DNA from: Anodontia alba
Lineage: Eukaryota > Mollusca > Bivalvia > Lucinida > Lucinidae
DNA length: 64,000 nucleotides
Direction: 5' to 3'
Assembly (NCBI GenBank): GCA_964016985.1
Contig: OZ024828.1
Span: 90,864,399 to 90,928,398 of the forward strand
A program made the translations under genes and the position numbers. How positions within the stretch are numbered: position 1 is the first letter of the stretch; the number at the start of each line of letters is the position of its first letter. This document shows positions 33,601 to 44,484 of the stretch, piece after piece. Below the pieces are notes generated by a model that was not told where the DNA came from, made no database searches, and worked only from the letters and a program-made list of their open reading frames with translations.

Positions 33601-34091
33601 CCATGATTATCACTGACCCTGTCTTTACGTTCAGGAGAGTGATAAGATTGAAGTTGCAGGTCCGCAGTTGATATAGCAGAATGAAGCCAGGTCTCTGAAA
33701 ATGCTAATATGTCAAAGTCAGAAAGTTCAGCGAATAATACGTCGAGTTTGTTAAAAATACTCTGCACGTTATAATGAACAAATGATAAATGGGAAGAGAG
33801 AAACGAAGTGCCAAAAATAGAACCGTTTCCTGATGAAGAGCTATCATAACTATCCGAAAGAGATGATAGCGGGCCGGGATTTGGATGGATATCTCCCGAC
33901 ACCAAGAGCAGAACGCAGAACCATGTAACTAAAACAGTAATGGATACTGCAAGAAATATGGAATAAGTGAATTGAACATTTAATCTATGTTTATTGCTTA
34001 CTAACAGCTTCTTTGAGAAATGCCGAAAGTAGAGATTCTGGATACGACAAGAATCATCAATAATAGTTTTATAAATTGAATAAGTATACAT
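30651..34091 (-). CDS. LINE polyprotein: 2A-like leader, APE endonuclease, reverse transcriptase
   Basis: Uninterrupted frame; I start at ATG 34091 (1146 aa) because the longer frame to 34196 begins with TTG. N-terminus: a basic stretch, a hydrophobic segment at residues ~43-64, then GDIHPNPGP at 66-74, resembling a 2A ribosome-skipping motif. APE endonuclease from ~104: [31 protein letters not shown] (~235), [15 protein letters not shown] (~307). RT: [49 protein letters not shown] and FADD at ~761. A Cys/His cluster near the end (CICG...[14 protein letters not shown], ~1070-1090) is typical of several LINE clades. No separate ORF1. Provides nicking and target-primed reverse transcription. 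Lies antisense to the SRCR gene within intron 2. Confidence 0.92.
   Translation of the reverse strand: [1146 protein letters not shown]
33870..33896 (-). other. 2A-like motif in LINE N-terminus
   Basis: Encodes GDIHPNPGP just after a hydrophobic run (WFCVLLLVS). The 2A consensus is D-x-E-x-N-P-G-P; here the Glu position is His. 2A-like sequences are known at the N-termini of some APE-type LINEs and can act in ribosome skipping or as signal sequences. Activity with His is uncertain. Confidence 0.6.
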
Positions 34092-34671
34092 AATATCCCT
34101 GCATAGCAAAAGTAGGACAACAAAGTGGAAAACAATAGCAAAATTATAACAGAATTTGTACGTGTGTAGGGTGCTGACCGTATTCCTCCTTTTCAATTTT
34201 ACGTAATCAATATCAAAAGATACAAGAACAACTCAGTCAGCAACCTACACAAGACTACATCTATAACTTGAACACGTATAGACCAGTGAGTTCTCGCGGC
34301 ACAGTCCCGATACCTACCCTCTAGAGACGCTCCGAAAATATAGACAGTAACAACATGAAAAAAGCAAAACATTGATATATACATGGATATAAACATATAA
34401 AGGATGGAATGTAAATTTTAAATTTTTGAGGTATACTTTTAACAATATAATCATTTTGAAGTTATTTGATTTTCGTTCATTGTAATGTTATTTTTTGATC
34501 TCATTGCATCTAGAATAGCAGCCAGAATTTGATAGAAACAACAAATTAAATATCATACTGTGTCACACAGCATCAGTGCATCCCAATGATTATCTAACAA
34601 CAACAATACACTATTCACTTTAGAATAGCTTGGAATTTGCATCGGCAGCTCACTTTTGCACTGAAAAGGCC

Positions 34672-34674
<3 letters not shown>

Positions 34675-34722
<48 letters not shown>
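34675..34722. repeat. (AG)n microsatellite in LINE 5' UTR
   Basis: About 24 AG units, within the 5' UTR of the LINE (as CT on its sense strand). Confidence 0.95.
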
Positions 34723-34724
<2 letters not shown>

Positions 34725-34828
34725 GGCCTTTCTACTACAGTTGTTAACCTAATAGCATTTGTATGCTGGAAACCAGACCATGTGAGCACATACAACACGC
34801 GAGATAATCTGTGCTCAAAAACCTATTA

Positions 34829-34856
34829 TTATCGCCTGTGGCAGTGAAAGAGTTAA
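34829..34856. mobile_element. Right remnant of the MITE split by the LINE
   Basis: TTATCGCCTGTGGCAGTGAAAGAGTTAA completes the element begun at 29838. Confidence 0.88.
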
Positions 34857-36107
34857 ACTGATAACCTGTTTGCGCAGTTTTTTTTTAGACTTTTGCGTAG
34901 GGGTTTTTCGGTAGGTTGAGATGTGAAACAAAATGTGTACCCAGGCGGGTTCTTATTGTTAAAAAGGTAATTCGAGACATGGTAACACCGAAGAAAGTTA
35001 CTCCATCCCGAACAATCTACGTCATCAACATGGTGATATGCTTATTATGTAACAGATGTTCGGATTTATGGCAAATCACGAAAAGTGCATAATGCAGCGT
35101 AAGTTACTATGTACACCAAACATGTCCATTTTATTACTGTATTTTACCAAAAATGCGAACTCAATACATAGTCTAATTATTGTAGACACTTCGACCATTA
35201 TTAGTGGTAGTGAATATCAACATGGATGGTCTTAGTGACAGAATATCCACTGCGTTTCTGAAGCCCGATTTTCGAAAGTCAGACAGTCCATATATGACAG
35301 AGAATGTTGTGCACTAAGTGATAGTCTGAATTTCATAAAACTCTTGCTTCAAAAGATTCTGCGGAACTAGTTACTGACGAACATATGTGTCCTCATCATC
35401 GATATGACGTAGGTTGAGAGGGATGTACTCGGTACAGGAGCTTGAAGTTCCGTTTTTACTTTCTAGGTAGCCCTATACGATTTTCGAAGAAAATCGAAGG
35501 ACGGTCACATTATAGCTCATCAAACACGTTTTGGGTAAATATTGTGGCAAGTAACTGGTATGCAGGCTTCAACATATGCTCTTGTCATTGTAAATTGACC
35601 TACTATTTCTCCGCCGCACGTTACACAGGGCTTTTGCTTGTTCATACCACAGCAAAGCGGTTTTAATCACCAAGTAACCCCATAGACAGTCACTGAATAC
35701 GGTTGCCATTTTTTTTTCACAGACGTTCTCACGGAGTTAATCGATAGTCCAAATCTGATTGGCTTATAGCTTTTGCGGTGACAGATTTCAACCAGTCAGA
35801 TCATGAATGCAAATTATCGCAGATTCGCATCAACAAACAAGATGGCGGATGTATCCAGTAACTTTCCAGACGGCTGTATAGTTTGTTTTTTTTTTTTGTT
35901 TTTTGGTTTTTCAATCCGATTTGCTGTTGTAGAAACGAGCTGATGCCAGCTGATGCCAGCTGTGAGGTATGGCGAAGAATTAAATCTTTCATTCGCAATA
36001 ACAAGAGCATACAGTTTGCATGCTGTTGCCTACCACGACATAAACCCGAAATCTACTTTATCAGCTCTGAAGTGTCCTCAGTCAATTACTTCGGACAACG
36101 AATACGC
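34857..36107. other. Intron 2 stretch, no supported gene
   Basis: Low-complexity T runs. An ATGGCGGAT start at 35842 in a YY1-like context opens a short frame that breaks at a T homopolymer (see rejected items). GATGCCAGCT is tandemly doubled at 35941-35960. Confidence 0.45.
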
Positions 36108-37618
36108 ATTTTCACCCAGGAAAACCCGATATCGGGATATAGGAGGTTGCGAGATTTCGGAGGTAAACAAATGATGTCATCCAGCGACAGTGTGTGTTCT
36201 TATCCTCTTTTAATGATCAAAAAAGTGCTTTTGGAGGATAAGCAACGTAACCTGTATTTTCTCAGTTGAATAGTTTAATATTTGAAAATGGCATTTCAAT
36301 ATAAAGTATCCTCCTATTTATTCAAAATCACGTTTGAAAAGGAAATTTCATTGTTTTTCACCAAAATTCCATTTTCAATTGTTTATAGCTTTTATCCTGT
36401 AAAGCTTTTTCATTGAGTATGTATGTTTGTATAATCTAGAACCTTTCTATAAATTATACAAGAAATAGCAGATGTGAAAAAATTACTAAAGTGGCAGATT
36501 TTTTTAGATTTCTTTAGGGTTGTTGTCATATTTATTGGTAACAGGATGTCGGAGGTATGATGCAGGGATGTCGGAGGACAGATTTATATTGGTTAACGGG
36601 ATATCGGAGAAAGGGAAATTTTGTGTTCTTCTTAAAACGGCTACATCTTTTCTGAAACGTGATCTTGCCTGGTTTAATATGGTGAAGACGATTACCTGAA
36701 TCGTCAGGAGTGGCATATAGCAAGCGAACAAAGCGTTTATGCAGACTGACAAAGAATAAATGTAATAATATGGCATAGACTTATCAAGATAAAACATCAA
36801 GATAACCAGCCTTCATGATGAAAACCCCGGTAACAAACACGACTTCACATAGAAAAAGTGGGGATAGCAGGACTATAATTTTTTTTCTTCTTCTTCTTTT
36901 TCTTGTTTCTGCTCTAAAATATGTATTGAGGTACTCTTAAGAACCACGTCGTTTCTGCTCTAAAACATAGGTTGCGGGTTATCGTTAGAACCGCCTCGAT
37001 GAAAAAAAAATATAATAATACGAAAATTAACAGTTCTCTTTCTGAAAAGTTTGTATTTTTTAGGACATGAAAATTTCATTCTGCGTGTTTTCATATTTGT
37101 TCATCACAACGTTTTGTGCCTTTGGTGAATTTCCAGGCCTATACACAAACTTTTGAAATGGAAGGGGCGGGTGTGTGAATTCTTGGCTATTCTTAAAGGG
37201 GACACAGATGCCAACAAAATGCCGATGGGGGATGCAAAATTAAGGAATGTAATGTGATTTTATGGCCAAACCTGCATGATCATGATTTTTAAAATAATTG
37301 GCCCGAAAGGGGTACAAGTCTCGTTTCATCGTTTGGTCGGTCAGACACTCCATGGACTTTTCACTTACATTTAATTTAGGCTTAAAAACCCAGGCCCGTG
37401 GGTTTTGAAATGGGGATGGTGTGACCGTATGGAGGCGTGCAAATGCTCAGAAAATATCGATTTAGAGGCAAAAATTAGGGGTGTAACCTGTGTTTTCGAT
37501 TAAAATCTGCTTGATTTTTTAAATAATTTGTCCACAATGGGGGCTACGTTCGCCAACACCCCCCTCCCCCCAACATCTGCTTGATTTTGAAATGAATTTG
37601 TCCACCTCCATCCCCAAT

Positions 37619-37730
<112 letters not shown>

Positions 37731-38251
37731 ACAGTCTCCTCGATACCACTCATATAATTATCATATCACGCTAGCAAATTTATGGGGTGAAGACCCCTTG
37801 TAAATCTCACTTATATTAGGAAAATGGGATTACAGGGGAATGTGTAATTTTTCTGGCTGCTGCTTAAAAGCCTAGATAAGCGGACTCTCCGTAAAGATTT
37901 GTAGACAACAATGTTAAGTAACACCACATGGGGAGTTCTTATAAGTCAGTTTGCCGACAAGCATTTAAAATTAGGAGCGTTACATAAATAAAAAAATACA
38001 ATTAAGATTCTCTGATATGGACTTTCGGTTGTACGCGCAAGGAGAATACAAGCAAAGAACAGTATAGTTCTAAACTATACATTGTAACATTTGGATTTCG
38101 ATGCACATTTGATGAAATTCCGTTTAAATGATGGGAGTAAAGGGCATTATAAGATTTCAAGATGACTGACATATGGGTGTTTTCTTACTGTTTTGAATAT
38201 TTAACTGGATTCCACAGATTTTAAAGGAACTATTTACCAGGCTCATCGTGT

Positions 38252-38290
38252 GATTATTATTATTATTATTATTGTTGTTGTTGTTATTGT
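38252..38290. repeat. (ATT)n/(GTT)n microsatellite
   Basis: Adjacent ATT and GTT triplet runs within the 3.26-kb element. Confidence 0.85.
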
Positions 38291-39580
38291 TGCTAAATTC
38301 TAAATTAAGCGACCCACCTAACACAGGTAATGGTCAAATATGAACGACTCAGTATAAGAAAATAGATAGATTCTTGTAATTAGATATACAAATGTCAGCC
38401 TGATGGACGAATAAGCACCTGTTGTTAACTTTATTATAGATTTTTTGTACTGATATTGGTGAATATTGTGCCGAGTTGGGATATTGCTATGAATAATTGA
38501 TATATCATAGATTTACTGTGGTAACGTTACGTTTATTATTTCTGATCTGATGGCACTCGTTGGCACCGCATCGGCGCTAGGGTTCTTACGAGTTTCCAAA
38601 ATCAACATTTCAGTCGAAACTTAGGTAGGAAAATATCAAGTTACACATATATCAGTTTACAGCGAAAAGCTGTTTTATTGCATATAAGTTCTTAAACGTA
38701 ATGACATTGGTTCTAGTAATATTATTACATTAAACTCTCCTTCAAACCAATCAAACCCTATTAAAATTGGTACAAAAAGAGACACTAGTATTAGCACACA
38801 GGCTTAGCACCATATTGTGCGAGCAGGTTTTAATTTATATTGCTTTTTTAGACAGAACTCACTCCATCAATTTTCAGTGCCTCCGAAATCCAGCAACAGT
38901 CCCTCCGAGATCTACAGCATCATGTGTCAATGTACCTCCGAATATTCCGTAATCCAAAATTTCGCTAGTACTTGCTTTAAATTTCATCCGGGGGCGTTAT
39001 TTTTTGTTGATAAACTGAAAAACTATGAAGACAGTCGAAGAGAAGATAAATCCATCCTTGGGCAATAATAAACCAACGTGTCATTTACCATGATCGGGCT
39101 GGTAGTCGTCGAAAAGGCAAAAATTGTGATGAAAAATAGATCATCTTGGTTCAAATGCCGTTTTCACCTCCACAAAGTAGCTGAGAAAGGAAATATTTGC
39201 TTTAACATATTCATTATTATGTCTCTAGAACGAGCAACTCAGCTTTTTTATCAAATGAATAAGATATAAGCTATAAAAAATGGATAAATGCATACCCTGT
39301 CGCTGGATGACGTCATTTGTTAACCTCCGAAATCTCGCAACCTCCGATATCCCGATATCGGGTTTCCCTGGGTGATTTTGTATAATAAACTCCAGGCTCC
39401 TGTCAATTTAAATGGTGCGACGTTACGACGTTACTCATTCTAAAAATGGTAAAATATTATGATGTTATATTTTAATGAATTCGCGTAACGCCAAATTGAC
39501 GTCAATGGGACATCCACCTTAACACCGGTTTCAACAGTACGACGTCTTAAGGCATTTGAACCCTAATGAGAGAAAACGTA

Positions 39581-39735
39581 CCTTCTGACATACTCTCCCA
39601 ACTAAGACTCAAATTAGCGTATTCGCGCAGTTCCATCAGAGTTTTCTTTGTCCGCATAAAGAAACTTTGCATCCTTGGCCATTCGAAATGCGCCCAGTAA
39701 AGATGCTGATGAGACTGCGCGAATGCGCAGGTTGA
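39581..39735. mobile_element. Fragment of the CGCAGTCTGATCAG MITE family
   Basis: Shares TTTGCATCCTTGGC, ATTCGAAATGCGCCCAG and GACTGCGCGAATGCGCAG with 11562-11776; cut at the right by MITE A copy 7. Confidence 0.6.
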
Positions 39736-40012
39736 CATTACGAAAACAAGCCTATTCAAATATACTGAAAACTTTACCACCAAAAAATGAAAATTTTCAG
39801 ATAAAAAATTCTGATATTTTTCATATTACTGCTCAAAATATAGGTTGTAGTACTCGTTAGAACCGCCTCGCCGAGGCGGTTCTAACGATTACCCACAATC
39901 TATGTTTTTGAGCAGAAATAAGAATAATAACGTATACCCCTGTAAACCCAAGTTTTACTGTATAAAAGAGAGGTTTGATGGGTCAACATTTTATAGGCGT
40001 GTTTTCGTGATG
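39736..40012. mobile_element. Palindrome-core MITE A, copy 7
   Basis: Ends CATTACGAAAACAAGCCTAT and TGTTTTCGTGATG; palindrome about 39836-39907 with a few mismatches. Confidence 0.85.
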
Positions 40013-40410
40013 GATCGTATCTTCGCTTGGCCCGCATGTCTGACGGTATGTTTCCTGACGTTGCAACTCACTGATTTGTTTATTACATTTACAACAATGA
40101 ATATACCTATTTTTCTCGGGTAAATGAAACTGCGGGAATCGCTCGTTTAATAGTGATTTATTTCATTTCTTCGCCTCGAACGTTGTCAGCGTCATTACAA
40201 CTATATAATTCCAACCCCTCCTCTTCCTACTCATTTCACGCAATTTGATTGATTGACACAAAAGCTTTACACTTCAATAAAGTCCAGAGCAGGAATCCCT
40301 CGGATCTATTTTCCTTCAGCCGTCTCTAAAGATTGACATTTTTGGCAACATTTATGACATTTTGGTGATAAAGTTGGAATTATAAGGAATTAATTATTAT
40401 TTTTGTTGAT

Positions 40411-40770
40411 TTTATCGATGTATAAACTCCGGCGAATGACTTCAAGCTTTATTCAGTTTTTGAGTGATTTACCGGAGTTTACTTATTGATAAACTCCACA
40501 AAATGATTCTTTTTTGTGGATTGTATTGATGTGCTAACTCCGGCGAATCACTCACAAACTGAACAAAACACTCCCTTCGGGCTTTATTTATTTCGTGAGT
40601 GATTGACCGGAGTTTACTTATTGATAAACTCCACAAATTGATTCTTTTTGTAGATTTTATTGATGTGCTAACTCCGGCGAATCACTCACAAACTCAATAA
40701 AGCACTCCCTTTGGGCTTTATTCATTTCATGAGTGTTTTGCCGGAGTTTACACATCGATACAATCCATAA
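40411..40770. repeat. Tandem hairpin repeats (ACTCCGGCGAATCACTCA)
   Basis: Three units of ~120 bp, each an inverted repeat: AACTCCGGCGAATCACTCAC...GTGAGTGATTGACCGGAGTT, with a GGGCTTTATT loop side. Single diverged units also occur at 44785-44890 and 60110-60180, the equivalent positions in the two SRCR duplication copies. Confidence 0.8.
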
Positions 40771-40826
40771 AAAATAAAACTTATTCCTATAATGATGTTG
40801 CTGACGCTGACAACGACAGTAACAAT

Positions 40827-41007
40827 AGTTGGTTGGTTTGGAATTTAACGGCCCAGTCAACACTATTAAGGTAATGTGGAGCCGGTCAGTTTACCTAATC
40901 GCACTTAAACTGGACATGCTAAGTCCTCTAAGCAGTTAAACAATAGGCTACTTGTGCACATTCTTTCTTCAGAAACATGACAACTGCCTTTTTTGAATCA
41001 CCGGAAA
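40827..41007 (-). mobile_element. tRNA-SINE, 5'-truncated
   Basis: Body and tail only (AACGGCCCAGTCAACACTAT to TTTTTTGAATCACCGG), tRNA head absent. An 11-bp target duplication ACAGTAACAAT (40816-40826, 41008-41018) shows it inserted already truncated. Diverged, so old. Confidence 0.82.
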
Positions 41008-41622
41008 ACAGTAACAATGGATGATGCTTAGTGAATTATTTCTACGTGATCAATGAGCAACTGAATAAACTCAATTCATCAAATTTCTAATGAAAAATTA
41101 CCTGTTTTTCTTGAAGAAAGAAAATTCGAAAATCGCTTGTCAGTTAATTATTTAATTTCGTCATCTCGAACGTTGTTGACGTCATTGACAACGACAATAG
41201 ATGATGCTTTGTGGTTAAACTAGCAGGTTTAAGATAATTTGATTTCAATTTAAATGCTTTAAGTTCAAAGTATTTTCCGAAGAATTTAGTTTCAGTCAAA
41301 TCAATTGAGCATGACAGTTGCAAGTACATGCTTGTTTTCTTTTTGAAGAAAAAGCAAAATGGCGACTAAAATTTTCGAAACAGAACCATGCCCTCAGAAA
41401 TTCATGCACTTGTTGCACCACTCCGAAATGTTTAACATTTTTAAAATCTCAAAGGTAAAACACTGTTTTTAAAGTAATAATCAGTTAATTTGGTTGCGTT
41501 GATCGAGTTTGGAGAAACAATTGACAAGTGTTCAAAGGCTTTTGTGTAAGAAAGTCATTCGCTATCGCGCACTAGTTTTTTTTTTTTTTTACGCGGAAGA
41601 AGCCTTAGAATACCAGTAAATT

Positions 41623-41832
41623 ACTTTTTTCATGCTCAACTCAGCTGAACATGAAAATTTCTCTGCTAATAAATATGAAAATGCCAACAATAGTTGGCAT
41701 TTTCGTATTTATTAGCTGAGAAATTTTCATGCTCAGCTATGTTTAGCAAGAAAAAAAAATGGCACTGTTAGTAATTTGCGATTTATTAGTATGCAAAATT
41801 TCATGCTCAGCTGAGTTGAGCATGAAAAAAGT
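41623..41832. mobile_element. Foldback element (ACTTTTTTCATGCTCAACTC ends)
   Basis: Left ACTTTTTTCATGCTCAACTC, right GAGTTGAGCATGAAAAAAGT, with inner arms GAAAATTTCTC.../GAGAAATTTTC around a CAACAATAGTTGG centre. Absent from the equivalent position in copy 2 (near 57530). Confidence 0.82.
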
Positions 41833-41892
41833 TTTATAACCTTGGGGCCAGAACAATCAAATAAAGTCTACAGAATGTATTTAGAATTTCAG

Positions 41893-42090
41893 TTAACCCG
41901 TTCATCCGAGTTTTTTAAGGGGATTCTTTCATCTTTGAATTTAGGCATGTCAGGTATCGGTGAAAAACAAGAACAGAATGGCAAACAGAGAAGATCCAAA
42001 TGAGATGCCTCCTTATAACTATGAGACATCTCATCTCGATCTACAGTTTGCAAAAGAACCTGTTTTAGTCTGCATGACTGAAATGGTTAA
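41893..42090. mobile_element. MITE (TTAACCCGTTCATCC ends)
   Basis: Inner arms AACAGAGAAGATCCAAATGAG and CTCATCTCGATCTACAGTTTG. Its duplicate is at 57595-57807, so it pre-dates the SRCR duplication. Confidence 0.7.
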
Positions 42091-42363
42091 ACTATGGTAA
42101 CATTGTATGTGTTTGGTAAATTGCCAATGCACGTGATAACGCTGTAACTATACAGTTGACTCTCATTATCTCAAACTCGAAGAGACCAAAATTTTTCAGT
42201 TTGAGATAACAGCTGTTTGGGATAACAGGAGTTGAAATGTAAAGGAAATAAAACAAAACTTATAAGAACGTCAAATGCATTTTGTTAATGTGTGTAGCTA
42301 TATTGTTAGAATTCTTAAAAAAAAAACTGCCAAAGGTAATGGTAACACTTGGTTGTTTTACAG

Positions 42364-42502
42364 CTCCCGTTGGGCTAGTTGGCGGCAGAGAGCCACACGA
42401 GGGGACCATAAACGTGTTTGCTGATGGCCGCTGGGGGACTATTTGTGACGATGACTTCGACATTAGTGATGCTAGAGTTATTTGCCGGATGTTAGGATAT
42501 CC
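42364..42502 (+). CDS. SRCR gene exon 3: first half of SRCR domain 1
   Basis: 139-nt exon, acceptor TTGTTTTACAG|CT, donor ATATCC|GTAAGT, phase 1 in and 2 out. Encodes the first half of a scavenger receptor cysteine-rich domain: [42 protein letters not shown]. Cys 1 and 2 of the group A pattern are present, and the VGG...G.W...C.D.F...A.V.C..LG.P signature is complete. Splitting a group A SRCR domain between two exons at this point (after LGYP) is the usual structure. Continues into 48669-48859. The upstream join to exon 2 makes a Thr codon. It differs from exon 5 at 8 of 47 residues. Confidence 0.92.
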
Positions 42503-42640
42503 GTAAGTTTCTAATAATAAATAATCTCCGTCGTCTTAGTTTTTCTTTCCTTCCGAAGAAAGGTGATAAATATCTCAAAATACAGTCGAACTTCAATGGC
42601 TCGAACAACTTTGGGACCATGGAAATTTGTTCTAGACATG

Positions 42641-42916
42641 CATTACAAAAACACGCCTGTTCAAATATATTAAAAATTTCACCACCAAAACCACAAAGTT
42701 TTCAGATAAGAAAATCTGATATTTTTCATATTTCTGCTCAAAACCTATTGTGGGTATTCATTAGAACCACCTCGTCGAGGCGGTTCTAACGAGTACCCAC
42801 AATCTATGTTTTGAGCAGATACAAGAAAAATAATGTATACCCTTGTAAACCCCAGTTTTACTATATAAAAGTGAGGTTTAAGAGGGTCAAAATTAAATAG
42901 GTATGTTTTCGTGATG
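42641..42916. mobile_element. Palindrome-core MITE A, copy 8 (absent in duplicate)
   Basis: Ends CATTACAAAAACACGCCTGT and TGTTTTCGTGATG. The duplicate locus reads TTCTAGATATGGATAGTTCG without it (59035-59055); here TTCTAGACATG and TGGATAGTTCG flank the element, suggesting a 2-bp TG duplication. Confidence 0.87.
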
Positions 42917-43009
42917 TGGATAGTTCGGAGCCACTGCGGATTAATCATAGCGCCAGGTCAGGGGGCAAATGGGGATAATTTAAGGATGTCTTTTAGATCT
43001 TCTATAAAA

Positions 43010-43068
43010 TAATGGTATATTGTGTGTACTCATTAGATGAGGCGATTCTAATGAGTACACACAACATA
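43010..43068. repeat. Solitary palindrome related to the MITE A core
   Basis: TTGTGTGTACTCATTAGA, GAGGCGATTCTAATGAGTAC, ACACAACATATTC; flanks differ from MITE A. A degenerate version is at 61112-61145 in the duplicate. Confidence 0.6.
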
Positions 43069-43207
43069 TTCATGATAAGATAAGAATTCCCTAAAATATT
43101 CTTAAATATTTGCTTTCTTGAGCTGTCGGAAGAATTTCCTTGGAACTCAAAAATGAGTTCGAATTAGCCACGGTAACTGAGCCATCAGTGTTCATGTCAT
43201 AGGAATT

Positions 43208-43509
43208 CGGCCTCGGTGGCTCAGAAGGATGCGCGCCCGATTGGAGACCAGGTGGTCGCGGGTTCGACCCCCGCCGTGGTCGGCAGCATTCTTTCGTGGA
43301 GATTGATCATGAAATATTTTCTATGGTCATTCTCTCCCTTTCGCTGATTCAAGAAGGACAGTTGTCAGTTTCTGGCGAAAGAATGTGCACAATACTGGTT
43401 AACTGCTTAGAGGACTAAGTCTGCACAGTAAACGCGTGGTTAGGTAAACTGACCGCGCTCGACATGACCCTATTGGGTTGACTGGGCTGTAAAACCTCAA
43501 CACAAGCAA
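43208..43509 (+). mobile_element. tRNA-derived SINE, full length, copy 4 (absent in duplicate)
   Basis: tRNA head 43209-43285, AAAC-type tail. Perfect 14-bp duplication ATGTCATAGGAATT (43194-43207, 43510-43523). The matching spot in copy 2 (about 61265) lacks it. Confidence 0.93.
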
Positions 43510-43523
43510 ATGTCATAGGAATT

Positions 43524-44484
43524 TTGCAGCATGTATTCTCTTATTACATGAGATGAATAAAAAGACAATCGACCAAACGTTCTCCCACGACGAGGATATG
43601 TCAAACAAAACTAATCAAAACCTCTTTTGATGGCTGTGGTCAGCATGCTAGGAAAAATCTGCCCAGAGAGTGGTAAAGGTTGAGTCAGAAAGTTCTGTCC
43701 ATGTTAAACTGGTAGACCTATCAGTCTGTTGAATAAAGACTAAGTACATATGGGCAAATTCAGCGTAGACGATAAAATGACATTATTTGTCCCAGAAAAT
43801 AGGATTAAACATTTTAGGCAACTTGTCTCCTTAGAAGAAAAGTAAGAAAAATAATCCAAAATGCCGTCTACTGATTTTTTACCTAGCATGCTAAACGTTA
43901 AAAAATGATTTTATAAGATACCTATTGTCAAACTGAAGGTTTCCTTTGATGATGGTCAACTCGATAGTGGCCAGGGCTACATAAATTTAATACATGTACA
44001 TTGTGTTATCTTGCTTTATTAAAATGAATATTTATCCTCTAGAGACTGGGGTAATCAGTATCCAAAATATATGTTTGTTGAAGTATTAAATACAACGTAA
44101 TTGTAAAATTTCTGATTAAATGTCACTCTCTTGAGCCAGGGTTTCGTGCAAGTCCAATCATCCTAACAACGGATTGTGACGTTGTATTTCGAGCGTCGTT
44201 ATAAAGAGGGTTGACTGTAACTAGTTAAATACTTTACCGCGATGGGAATGGTGTTATGAATGGGGTCGAATGTAAATAGTTAAATATTTTACCGCGATGC
44301 GAATTTAATTCCAACTCTTCGTTTATACACATTAAACACTATGTGATTGGTTGAAGATAAAGTTTTACACTTCAATAAAGTCTAGAGCAGGAATCCATCG
44401 GATCTATTTGCATTCCACTGTCTCAAACGATTGATATTTTTGGCAACATTTCTAACATTTTGATGGCAAAGTTGGAATTATAAG
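43524..44484 (+). other. Intron 3 stretch, no coding sequence
   Basis: Contains a GTCGTCTGC-type foldback remnant (about 43750-43900) and AT-rich spacer; 44330-44480 matches 59985-60080 in the second copy. Confidence 0.5.

Larger units (their letters stand above)
30022..34815 (-). mobile_element. Full-length young LINE (CR1/L2-type), 13-bp TSD
   Basis: 4.79-kb insertion bounded by perfect 13-bp target duplications CAAAAACCTATTA (30009-30021 and 34816-34828). Removing it restores an unbroken MITE that matches 27471-27680 on the other strand. It contains a 5' UTR with an (AG)n tract (34675-34722), one intact long ORF and a ~630-bp 3' UTR with a polyadenylation-type AATAAA on the minus strand near 30035 and a 35-nt poly(T) on the sense strand (30465-30499). 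An intact ORF and perfect TSD argue for recent insertion. Confidence 0.93.

Noticed and set aside
35842..36269. Plus-strand ATGGCGGATGTATCC frame and the adjoining 128-codon frame (FGQRIRIFTQ...)
   Set aside because: The two frames only join by changing the length of a T homopolymer, and the second runs into the TIR element at 36113; no family features.
40411..40770. Regularly spaced hairpin repeats considered as a CRISPR array
   Set aside because: Units are ~120-bp inverted repeats with no short unique spacers, in a eukaryotic genome.
41359..41454. Short frame MATKIFETEPCPQKF ending at a GTAAAAC donor
   Set aside because: No continuing exon or known domain; begins just at the duplication boundary. 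Mentioned as a possible exon only.
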